From positions 1,317,154 to 1,342,172 of the forward strand of contig KQ482032.1 of the NCBI GenBank assembly GCA_001430745.1: a DNA stretch of 25,019 bases, in the 5' to 3' direction. Each line of letters opens with the position of its first letter. Within the stretch, counting starts at the first letter, position 1. This DNA comes from Auxenochlorella pyrenoidosa. Its lineage: Eukaryota > Chlorophyta > Trebouxiophyceae > Chlorellales > Chlorellaceae. The notes beneath the pieces were generated by a model. It saw only the letters and a list, made by a program, of their open reading frames with translations. It searched no databases and was not told the DNA's origin. Position numbers and translations under genes: made by a program. Positions 1-9,900 of this stretch are shown here, piece after piece.

Positions 1-21
1 CCCACCCCCCACCCCACCCAC

Positions 22-1370
22 CTTTGGCAGCTCCTCATCCCCCGCCGCCTCCTCCACCTCCCCATACAGCGAGTCCTGCAGCGGCTCCGCCAGCTCGGGC
101 GGGCAGTTGACCAGGCGCTCGTTGATGACCAGGCCGGTGGCGGGGGCAGACCAGGCCTGCAGGGATGGGGGTGCTGGGCGGCAGGAGGGTTTGCACGCAC
201 GCAAGAGCGCAGGCGGTAGCGGCACTGGGGCACGCCGCTGATTGCCGGGCGTGCCGCTGATTTCCGGCATGGCAGCCAGCCATGCACGGCTGGGGCCCTG
301 CTGTGCGGGGGGCCCAGCCTCCTCCCTCAGCAGGCCGCCTCGCTCGCCCTCTGTCCTGCTGCTGCTGCTGCGTCAGTTGCCGAAAAAGAAGCCGCAGCGA
401 CCCCACGCCGCCGCCGGCGTCGGCCCCGCCCATCAGCCCCCAGTCACCTGTTCCAGCTTGCCCCGGTGGCCGCCCGCGGCTGCCAGCAGGAAGGTGCGCA
501 GCTCCTGCAGCGGCTGCGAGGCGCCGTGCCGCGCCAGGTTGAGCACGGTGGACACGCCGATGGGGTCGTCCTCCTCACCGCACTTGACGACGCTGCCCAC
601 GCCCGAGGCGGCGCCCTGCACTCGGGGCAGGGCCGGGGGCGCAAGCCAGCAGCCATGGTTGCTCACCGCGCACCGGCAGCGTTGCAGCAGGCTGAGACGG
701 CGCGGCTGCATTAATCCACGCGGCTGCCGGGCAGCGCAGGGGAGCACCATCGGCACCCAGGGGGCCCTCCTGTCAGCCAGCCTGCTGGGCGATGTGCCAG
801 CCGGGCAGGGCCAGCAGTGCACAGGTGCGCAGCCGCTGCTGGGTGCGCGCCTGCTGGATGATGGCGTCTGCCAGGTCGGAGGCCGCCCACTGCTGGCCAT
901 CCAGGTAGCCCGCCAGCAGGGTGCGCAGGCCGTGGAAGTCCTTCTCCTGGGGGCAGTAGAACCCAAAGTCCACGTCCACCTGGGGGCCGGGGGGCGGGGG
1001 GCCGGGGGGTTCGGGGCCTGCCAGGCTGCCACAGCGCGCCACGACATGGGGCACGGAAGCGCAGCACGGGCCGCTGCAGGTGGGGCCGTGCAGATGGGGC
1101 TGCGCAAGAGCGCAGCCTCAGAGTGCAGTCCAGGGCGGTCACGCAGGCCCTGCGGCCCACCTGGTCGAAAGCCTCCCCAGCCTCGTCGTCGCTGCTCTCG
1201 CTGCCGCTGCTCTCGGCGCCGCTGGGGAAGCCATCGCTGTCGCTGTCCGACCCCTCAGACCCGCTGCTCCCACTGCCAGAGTCGTCCTCCTCAGGCTCGC
1301 TGCCAGGCTGCTGTTCCTCCTCCTCGCTGCTCGGAGGCTGCTCCGCCTCTTGCTGCTTGCGCTTGGGCAT
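22..1370 (-). CDS. BCCIP: BCCIP/Bcp1-like nuclear protein (C-terminus outside window)
   Basis: Exons on the minus strand: 1370-1161, 979-851, 615-448, 156-22, all phase 0, about 214 residues before the window edge. Start: ATG at 1370, in GCC-rich context and followed by a basic MPKRKQQ. Residues 1-70 form an acidic, Ser/Glu/Asp-rich tail typical of BCCIP/Bcp1 proteins. The conserved core follows: VDVDFGFYCPQEKDFHGLRT, then GVGSVVKCGEEDDPIGVSTV, then GLVINERLVNCPPELAEPL. This order matches the BCCIP family (p21-C-terminal-region-binding domain). Family members act in the nucleus: yeast Bcp1 escorts ribosomal protein uL14 and supports nuclear export, and human BCCIP also binds BRCA2 and p21. 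A donor at 21-20 (GTGGGT) shows that at least one more exon lies beyond base 1. Intron 2 seems to use a GC donor (850-849), which is needed to keep phase; that junction is the least certain. Confidence 0.85.
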
Positions 1371-2233
1371 GGCGGCGGCGGCGGCAGCGGCGGCGGCAGC
1401 GGGCTCAAGGGCTCGTCGCTGCGGGGGGTAAAGTCCACTATGCTTCCGATCACTCGCGAAGAGTGATGGAAGCACCTGCACAGACGCGGAAGGAGCGCGA
1501 CTGAGCAGCGCAACTGAGAAGCAGGGTTCACGCCCTCGCGAAATGCGCGACACACACAACCAAGTTTCATAGTGCAGTAAATCCCCCAGCACCGCCTGCG
1601 TGAGCCTGGCCTGTGCAGCAACCTCCAAAGTAGGCGCACCGTGCTATTCCGGCGTGGCTTGTCGTCACTCAGGGCTCTGAGGATGCCTGTGCTGGAAAAA
1701 AGCCCCGCAACATGCATGCATGGGGTTGCAAGGCAACGTCAACCCACGGTGGCGGCAGCGTGCCGTTGCCATCACCAGGCTTCCTAGGCCAACTGCCAGT
1801 GCAGCCGGCCCCTCTGTGCGGGCATTCACGAGATGCCCCGATCAGAGGTGAGGACTGCAGCAGCTCCATCCAGAGCTGGTGCAGAAGATGTGGGCCCGCA
1901 TGAGGTGCTGCCGGGCGCGCTGCCCTCCCCTGGCTGGGGGCAGCACATGTGTGGGCGCTGCCTCACCACAGCTCCAGCCAGTCCTTCTTCAAGGGACGCA
2001 CGCACTAGTCGGCATTACAACACGCAACTTGCATTCCATCAAGGGAGGTATTGCCAGTCGTGCACAAGAAGCCGGCCGTTGCCTCTGGCAGGTGCAGCGG
2101 GCACGCAGACAGGCAAGGCAGGGTTGCCGGCACTGCCCAGGCGCATCTCTGTTCAGTCTGCACATTCTGCCACAAAGCCACAAAGGGCTACCGCCTTTGC
2201 CTCCCTGGCCGCCTGCTGCCCGCAACAAGCTGC
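1371..2233. other. Intergenic: BCCIP promoter/5' leader and dehydrogenase 3' region
   Basis: I see no convincing exon here. The part next to 1370 is a GCC/GCT-rich leader (about 1371-1400) and should hold the promoter of the BCCIP-like gene. The part next to 2233 should be the 3' UTR of the dehydrogenase and carries a TGTAA motif on the minus strand at 2019-2015. Open frames in this stretch have no family-like motifs. Confidence 0.5.
2015..2019 (-). terminator. Putative poly(A) signal TGTAA of the dehydrogenase gene
   Basis: TGTAA is the usual polyadenylation signal in chlorophyte algae. This copy lies about 215 bases after the stop codon at 2234, a normal 3' UTR length. The assignment rests on motif and position only. 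Confidence 0.45.
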
Positions 2234-5200
2234 TCACTGCGCAGCAGTCCCCGCTCCAGCCTTCATGACAACCTGCATGCCGTGGGCGTGATGCAGACGC
2301 AGAGCGGCAGCTGAACCCAGCTCTGCTGCACTCCCGCAGGCTGGCTTGGGCAGTGCTGGGTTGCATGGCTGCACCATGCCCCCGCACAAGCATGCAGACG
2401 CAGAAAGCAAGCAGGGATCCCGCCCGTGATTGCCTTGATGCAGCCCTCCGTCTTGCTGTTGAACATCTTGTACGCCTCGGCTGCCTGGGACAGGGGGGGG
2501 CGGTGCGTGATCACAAAGGAGGGGTCCAGCTTGCCCTCCTGCGGCAGGGGGGGGGGAGAGGAGGAGGAAGAATTGTTTGTGGGGTGTGGGTCCGGGGCAG
2601 GGGACAAGTGGTCTGCATGTCCGAGTGATGTGCGCTTGTGCCTTGTGGCGGTGCAGGGGGGGCGACCCCGCGGCGCACGAGCTGCCTGCGCTGCCTCTGG
2701 TAGCACGGCTGCACGGCAAGCAGCGACGGCGCCTGGCACTCGGGAGGGCTCCTAAGGAGGGCTCCTCACCCCGCCCGCCAGGGCCCCTTGCCTGGATCAT
2801 GCCGAGCAGCATATGCCAGTAGCGCTGCACAGGGCACTGCCCGGCCTTCATTGTCAGCCCCTTCTCCATGAACTGCACAGGGCAGTGCACCGGGCGTGGG
2901 CAAGTTAGTTTCCGAGCAGCAGTGATGGCCCTAGAAAACAAAGAAGGCTGCATAACTCGGCAAGGTGCTGCATCGGCGGCGACCAGCAGGCGCGCAGGAC
3001 ATGTTACGCAGCAACATAGGCTGCGCTGTGCTGCTTGAGCTCACCGCGCCAATGTTGAAATGATTGCAATAGCCTGTTTTCTCCCAGGTCGGGGGTGGGG
3101 TAGGAGGGTGGATGGGGGGTGGGTGGGGGGTTTGGGGGGGGCCGGGCGGCGGCGGTGGTGGCGGCGGGGCGGCGGGGCGGGCATCCGCCAGAGGTGGGCA
3201 GGGCTGACATGCATGCAGTGTGTGGGCATGCAGGGCCGCCCGCTACCCTGCCAGAGCAGCATGCCGCACAGCATGGCACACCATCCCCAGGGGCGTGGGA
3301 GAGCGCTGCAGGCGCTGTCGTTGGCAAGCCCCAGTGGTACGCACCCGCGTAGGCGCCGATGACGCTGATGCGCCCGCCCTTGCGCACGCAGTAGATCAGC
3401 TCGTTCACAATCTCGCTGCAGCAGAGTCACGGGGCGCGGCACCAGGATGCATGAGCAGATGAGCGGCAGGCCCGGGGAGCGCGGCCAGCACCATCCCAAC
3501 TTCCTCCGTGCGCCACTCACACCCCTTGGCCGATGAGCCACAGACCAAGCCAGGCTGGAGTCGCTGTGCGCTCCTGCGGCCCTCCACCCCCACTGTCCAC
3601 CTGGGGTCCGTCTCCAGCTTCAGCGCCGTCTCCACCCAGTGCAGCCAGGACTGCGTGTAGTGCACGCCCACCGCCTCGATGCAGACGTCGGGGGCGGTGC
3701 CGTCGGGGAACAGGTCGCGCAGCGCCTGCTGCGGCTTGGTCTCTGCAGGGGCGGACAGATCGGCGCAGGGGCAGGGCCTGTGCAGAGCCATAGCACGGGG
3801 TGCAGGGCGGGCACCCAACAGGGTGGCCTGCTGCCGTGGGCCTGGTGCCAGGAGCATATTGCGCAGAGGGGTTGCCCCCCCCCCCCCCCCCCCCCCAACC
3901 GGGCTCCCAGGGTGCGCACTGGTGAAGTTGATGGTCTCCACGCCCTGGATGTGCCTCTTGGCAAACTGCCCGGCAGGGCAGGGTGGAGGATAGTGTCGGG
4001 CGGAGCAATGGCGCTGGAGAGCCACCAGTAGTGGCTGGCACGCTGCCGCCGCCCGCTTGCAGCTCTGAGCGATGCCCCGCCTCTGGCATGTGCGGCGGCA
4101 AGCATCGATGAGTCGGCAGCAACGGGGCCGGTCTGAGCAGGCGCACCTCGAGGCGGTACTCCTCCTGGTCGATCAGGATGACGCGCGATGCGCCCCGCAC
4201 AAAGGAGCACTTGGCAGCCAGCAGGCCCACTGCAGAGAGAGGGCCGGGGGAGGCAGGGCCGCGGCAGGAGTGGATGGCGCCGTGCCTCCCCTCCGACCTG
4301 AGCCTTCAAAGCGTGGCCTGCCAAGCCTGGACGACCTGCCTCACTGCCGGCACAACACCGCCAGCCAGCGGGGGCTGCAGCAGGCCCCTCTGAAGGAGCG
4401 CCAGCTGCCGGGCAGGCAAGGAAGCGGCTCGATCGCCCGCCGTGGCAGGGTGCCTGCTCACCTGGCCCCGCTCCCCAGATGGCCACGCGGTCGCCCTGCC
4501 CCACCTCGCCCAGCTCGCAGGCGTGCCAGGCGGTGGGCAGGATGTCGGACAGGAGCACCACCTTGTCGTCGGGGAGGCCGGGGGGCACCTTGAGGCAGTT
4601 GATGTTGGCTGGGGAAGGTGCCGGGGGTTGGGGGGTGAGGGTGCAGAATGGGGGCGAAATTTATGGAGCGGTGCGGGCTGAGACGGAGGCATCTTGCACC
4701 AGGATGGGTGCTGCAGCCTGCGGGCCAGGTCAGCAGGCTGCACACGGGGCGCCGCAGCAGCGTACAGCGCGGCACTACATGGCGCATCGCTGCATGGGTG
4801 CGCTGGGCCCGGCTGCGCACCCACCCAGTGGCACCCGCGCATACTCGGCCTGCCCGCCATCCCAGCCGCCCTGCGGTGGAGTTGAGGCAGCGGGGTGCTC
4901 CCGCCAACACGTGGGGAGCAGCTGCCCCAGGAGCGGCATAGCGCTGTGCGTGGCCCCTCGCAACAGGCCGGCAGCACGGGAGCCATGCGCCCGCGCAGTC
5001 CCAAGCGCAGGCAGCGGGGCCAATTAGCCCTCCTACCGTCATGTGGGTGTAGCCAAATAAGCCGCCGCTGTGGTGCCCATACATCGCCTCCTGCACCTTG
5101 GAGGGGTTGGTGTTGTCCGTGGCGGGGGGGGGGGGGGGGGGGAGGGGGGGGGGCCGGGGCGCGTGCGCGCGCGCAGGGGAGGGTTGGGCTGGGCGCAGTG

Positions 5201-6698
5201 CCCGCCATTACATTCCGGAGGTGGAGCAGAGGGGCCAGGGAGGCACGCCCTGCTTCGCTCCCTGACACAAGGCAGCCAGGGAGCCGACAGCGAGAGGGTA
5301 GGTGCCGCCAGGCTGTGGCTCACGCAGCCGGTGAACAGCTTGTGCTTGCAGTAGAAGCAGGCGCCGCAGGCGATGTCAAAGGACGCCACCACTCGGTCGC
5401 CCCGCTGCAGGCCCGACACCTCGGGGCCCGCGTCCTCCACTGCGGGTCAACAGAGCACGATATCGTGTGCAGCAGGCTTGGCCGGCCTCCACAAAGATGC
5501 CACTGAGCAGCCGTACGCAAGCCGGCCCCCAAGAGTTGACGGCTGGACGGGCCAGCCCAGTGCGATACTCCGTGTTGGCACGTGGCGGAACGCAGTGCCC
5601 CCAGGCTTGCGTCAAGGTACCCACCGATGCCCATGAACTCGTGCCCTGCAACGTGGTGGCAAAGCAGCCTGACAGGTCAGCATGGGGGGGTTGCGAACCA
5701 GTTCAGGTGCAGCGGCGGGCACTTGACTGTGAGGCTGTGACAGCAGCAAGCCGAGGACACAGCAGGATCGTCTACCGGCGGCGGCCCAGAGGAGAGATGA
5801 GCCGCTGCGTCCTGCGCGCCTCATGCGGGGCTCTAGCTGGGCAGCGATGCATCCCATGGGAAACTTCAGCAGCTGGCACGCCAGGCCTGCAAAGTTGCTG
5901 CACCCACCAACGATGTCGTTCTTCTTCATGCCAGGCATTGCGCCCTCATACTGCAGGGTGTGGGGCGTGGGGCAGGTGCAGAGCGTTCACGTGCATTTGC
6001 TGCCGTCCTGTGGTTGGGACGCGCGGCGCACTGTAGCAGCATTACCAGCCCCTCTCATAGTCGGTTCACCGTGCTCTGTGCAAGGTGCAGTCTCAAATGC
6101 AACCTCAATCTCTGCTGCTGCACGCTCTGCCGCTGGCTGCCTTAGAAGTGGCGGGCCCCACCAGGTGCAGGTCGCTGCCGCAGATGCAGGTCGAGGTGAC
6201 CCTCAGCACCACGTCCTGCCGGGAGGCCAGGAGAATGCTTGGAGCAGGCAGAGTGAACGTGTGGTCGCGGCGCTCCTGATTCTGGGCAGGCATCCTGGTA
6301 TGCAGGAAGCTGCCCAGGGAGCTGGCACGCCTCTCCGCTGCTGCAGCTGCCCCAGGCAGGATACCGACCTGCGGGTCTGTGACCAGCGGCACAGCCGTGT
6401 CCAAAACCCGGACGTCTTCCTTGCCAAACCAGTGCACGGCCTTCATCTGCCGGGACTCATCCTTCTTGGACCTGATGGTGGCGGCGGGCGCCTCTGCAGC
6501 AGTGGGGCAGCTGGCGGTGCGGCAGGTGGGGTGGGTCTGGGAGGCTGCGTAGGCAGCCTCGGAAGGCTCGGGCTGCTTCCTCGACAGCCCTGCTTGTACT
6601 TTAAAGCTTGGAAGGAGCGACGCTGCACGTTTTGCAGGGGGCTCGTCTGTAGCAGGCTCACTGTCGTAGGATGGCAAGGCTTGGCTGAGCGCCTGCAT
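2234..6698 (-). CDS. Zinc-dependent dehydrogenase, formaldehyde-dehydrogenase-like MDR group
   Basis: Sixteen exons: 6698-6369, 6215-6162, 5950-5908, 5645-5625, 5439-5324, ~5120-5037, 4870-4825, 4608-4462, 4229-4147, 3965-3920, 3742-3601, 3415-3345, 3073-3045, 2872-2792, 2538-2434, 2272-2234; about 478 residues. The catalytic core starts at MKAVHWFGKEDVRV (residue 85). Catalytic zinc site: TCICGSDLHL and GHEF (143-146). Structural zinc site: Cys 174, 177, 180 and 188 with C-x2-C-x2-C-x7-C spacing. Rossmann motif GAGPVG (277-282), followed by VILID whose Asp suggests NAD(H). DNTNPS, LFGYTHM, GGQAEYARVP and SDILPTAWHA are typical of the formaldehyde-dehydrogenase-like MDR group, which oxidises aldehydes or alcohols; the substrate cannot be told from sequence. 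The start is uncertain: in-frame ATGs lie at 6770, 6698 and 6446, the last matching the usual family start. The acceptor of exon 6 is problematic, and introns 14 and 15 use GC donors. Confidence 0.85.
3875..3896 (+). repeat. C22 homopolymer (G-run on the sense strand) in dehydrogenase intron 10
   Basis: Twenty-two C in a row on the plus strand, inside the intron between exons 3965-3920 and 3742-3601. On the transcript it is a G-run about 25 bases after the 5' splice site, unlike the other long runs, which are C-runs near acceptors. Confidence 0.9.
5124..5153 (+). repeat. G19-A-G10 homopolymer tract (C-run on the sense strand)
   Basis: Nineteen G, one A and ten G on the plus strand, directly upstream (sense) of dehydrogenase exon 6. 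On the sense strand it forms the polypyrimidine tract of the intron, but no AG dinucleotide separates it from the family-conserved TDNTNPSK. Confidence 0.9.
5625..5645 (-). other. 21-nt microexon encoding the GHEFMGI zinc-site motif
   Basis: The segment lies between an acceptor ending TTGCAG and a donor GTGGGT and is phase 1 on both sides. It supplies the rest of the Gly codon, the His-Glu pair near the catalytic zinc, and FMGI. The neighbouring exons end in NDIV plus one base and begin with VEDAGPEV, so the join is exact. Confidence 0.8.
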
Positions 6699-6983
6699 GT
6701 TTTCCCAATTGTTTTCAAATGACACTTCAAGCCGAAATGTTGTGATCGGCGAAACATCGCCTCTGACCATTAAACACCTGGCAACCTGCACAGCGCGGCA
6801 CAGCAGGCACGCCAGAGACAGGTGGTGCAGACTGCCAGGCCTAAGCAACTCGGGCTTTTCCAGCTCAGTCGTGAAAGCAGCTGCTGCTCACACGGCCGGC
6901 ATGCTGGTGGAAGTGTTACAGGGCGAAGGGATGAGCTTCCTGCCCATGTGCTGACACCCAGCGGTGCTACCGCAAGCCTGCAG
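6699..6983. other. Short intergenic spacer: SEC3 3' end and dehydrogenase promoter
   Basis: About 285 bases separate the SEC3 stop from the chosen dehydrogenase start, and both genes run on the minus strand. The spacer holds a TGTAA motif and, in frame with the dehydrogenase, a further upstream ATG at 6770 with no stop in between. The promoter must be very compact or overlap the SEC3 3' UTR. Confidence 0.5.
6916..6920 (-). terminator. Putative poly(A) signal TGTAA of SEC3
   Basis: TGTAA lies on the minus strand about 64 bases past the SEC3 stop codon, as expected for chlorophyte polyadenylation. It would end the transcript before the dehydrogenase start. Confidence 0.5.
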
Positions 6984-9900
6984 CTAGCGCACCGGCCCGG
7001 AAGCGGCCCCCGCTGCTGCTGCCGCCCGGAACATGCGCCGCAGCTCCTCAGCCAGCGGGCGCAGCTCCAGGCCCCGGTAGCAGAGCGCCACCTGGCGCTC
7101 CATGCGGGCCCAGCCGCCCAGAACCACCGCCTCCAGCCTGCGTGATCCAGCGAGTAATGGTGTGGCGCGGCGGTCCATCAGCCGCACACATCAGAGCAGG
7201 GCCCAGCGATCAATTTGCAAGCGCACCTCTGCATGGCCCTCCCCTTCACACGCCGCTGCTGCAGCCGCGCTGTTCAAGGCACGTCCAATGCGGAGCATGG
7301 CTGCCCCCGCCTCACTGCTGCCAGACGCGCTCCACCAGGTGGGGGGAGGTGGCCGCCAGGTGCTTCAGAATGCGCTGGTGTTCCTGCGCAAGGGCGGCAG
7401 CGAGTGGTTGCAGCCCATTGGACAGGCAGTCGGGCAGCGCTGCTCTGCTGCGCTTCGGGCCCGCCCCAACCTGGTGAGGCCTGTGCCTCCCCGCGCGGCG
7501 GCGCCAGGCTGTGGGACATCTGCAAGGCCCCAGCGCTCGCTTGCTGGCCCCTGCCCTGCACGCATGGCCCGCTGCCGACCCACGCTGGCGGCGCCTCAGC
7601 CCCACGCACCCTCCACCACATCGCCTGCAGCGATGTGGTGGCGGGTGCAGCTGCGCCCCCCACCCCCCTCAGGGCGGCGCCCCCACCTGCACAAGACGCT
7701 TGTCCAGCCCGCTGCCGGCCGCGGCCAGCAGCTGGCGCGCCTCGGCCGGCTGGAACTGCGGCTGCAGGTGCACGTCTGCGGGGCCCACCGACTGAACCAG
7801 CTCGTCCAGCCGCTGCGGGCGGGCGGGGGGGGGGGGGGTGACGGAGGCGGAAGGCAGGCAAGGTCGCGGCGAGGACTGCAGCCCCCAGCGCACAGCAGCT
7901 GGTAAGTTGGATCGTCGCTGGGGTCACAAGCGCCTCAGGGCCGCGCACCGGTCCGCCGCTGGTCGCTCCTGAGCGCCCCGGCATCTTGGCTGACCCCCCT
8001 CACCCGGCTGAACTCCAGCACCCTCGCCAGCTTGAGCTGCTCCACCTGCTGCTCCACGTAAGCGCCCAGCGCGCGGTCCAGCTGGGCAGCCGCCTGAGCA
8101 GCGAAGCTGCGCAGCGCCGGCGACCGATCCAGCGGCAGGCTCTGCGGGGGCGTGGCGGCATGCCTGTGTAGGTGGGCGGCCCAGCTGCAGTCTGCCGATG
8201 CGCAGGCACCTGCCGGACGCTCCCCACAAGGGTTCCCTTGCTGCCGTTGCACACTGCGTGCCAAGCGTGCAGGGGTGCTGCAGCGCTCATGCGCAGGCTG
8301 CAGGCTGTGCACAGAGCGCACAACGCGGCGGCCCACCTGCAGGGCCAGCTGCAGGAATGCGTGGTTCTCCAGGCGCAGCCGCGCGCCGTGCTTGGCGTCA
8401 GACGCGCCCAGCGCCTCGACGGAGGTGCCCATGGCGCCCAGCCAGGACTCGTACCCGCCGTCCACCAGCTCCCTGCAGCAGGGAGGCGAATCAAAGGCTC
8501 GCCAGCGGCCAGCCACTGGCCAGGACACTGAGCCCAGGGCACAATGTGGTACACGGTCGTCCACTGCACCCCGGGCAGCCTTACACAACAGGCAGCAGCG
8601 CGCGATTGGCTGCAGGCTCCCACCTCAGCATGTCGCCTGGCCCGGGCGCCGACAGGCCACCTCCTTGCTGCTGCAGGGCGGCAGCTGGGTGCTGCGCGGC
8701 AGGTGGCTGCTGTGTTGCGGCTGGCGGCAAGGCTGCCGCTTCTGCACTCGCAGAGGTGGTCTGGCGCCGGTTGCTGTCTGCATCGTCTGCCTCCTCGATG
8801 AAACTGATGTCATCTGCGTCCGAGCTGAGAGGCAGGCTGGAAAGTTCAGAGGCTGTCGACTCACGTGCGCCGCGCTGCCAGGCAGGCGCCGCCGCCCTGC
8901 CGCCAATGCTGCTCTCGAAAGGGGATGGTACGGGCGGGAGTTGCCTGCCGCTGGGGAGGCCGCCACGGGGGGCCGCTGCCTGCGGCGGCGTACGCTCCTC
9001 CACTGCCTGCGGCTGTGCAGCCGGCGTCGCCTGCTGAGGAGCTTGCTGAGGAGGCCACCGCTCCAGCAGTTCCTCAATGCGGCCCACAACCGCTGGGAAG
9101 CTGAGGATGAAGGGCAGCACATGCTGCCCCTTGACGCCGCCGCTACCAACGCTCACAGAGGAGCCACGGCCATCAAACCTGCGGCATCGGGGCCAGTGCA
9201 AACATGCTGAGGCAGGATGGGGCAGCAGCAGTTGAAGCCGTGCGCCTGGAGCAGTGATTATATGATGACCGACAGAGGCAGGCGCTGCTCACATGCACAA
9301 AGACAGCAATGCCCTGAGCAGGCGGAGCAACGAGTGCAGAGACGGCATGCTGCAGGCCCGCCCACCATCCTCAGCGTGACCTCACCTCTGGATTGCGGCC
9401 GCTCGCTCGCCGAAGTACGCAGACAGCACGCCCGACAGCCGATCCTCGCACTTGCGCAGCAGGCTCACGAGCTGGCGGGCCGCCGGCCCCTGCGCCTCCA
9501 GGCGCTGCAGCCACGCCAGCGTGGCGCCCAGCATGGGCAGGCACAGCGCGGCGCGCGAGTCGCGCAGGCCGTCAATCAGCCCAAGCAGCTCGGCGTCAAC
9601 GCCGGCGAGCAGCAGGGCCACGGTGCCCTGCACCTCTGGTCCGCCCGCATCCACCTGCTGCGCCTGCTGGTGCGGCGCCGCGTCGGCGCCGCCCGCAAAG
9701 CGCACCGACTTGGCGGCCGCGCCGCCCGCTGAGCGCGCTGCGTCGGCGGCCCTGGGGAACAGCAGCGCGATGCACTGCGCTGCCTCCTCTGCCAGCACGG
9801 GCAGCTGGGAGTCGAGCAGGGCCTGGTAGCCCTCGTGCAGAGGCACAATGCCTGCACAAGAGAGAGACAGAGGCAGCACAACCCAGAGCGGCAGGTAGGA

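Noticed and set aside
448..979. GT donor (CCTGTGCAC, near 825) for BCCIP intron 2
   Set aside because: It would leave phase 1 while the next exon needs phase 0 and would add residues absent from the family; the GC donor at 850 fits phase.
242..1504. 420-codon plus-strand open frame
   Set aside because: It is the antisense shadow of the BCCIP-like exons and introns; it is Arg/Pro/Cys-rich low-complexity sequence with no motif. Stop codons are rare at this GC content.
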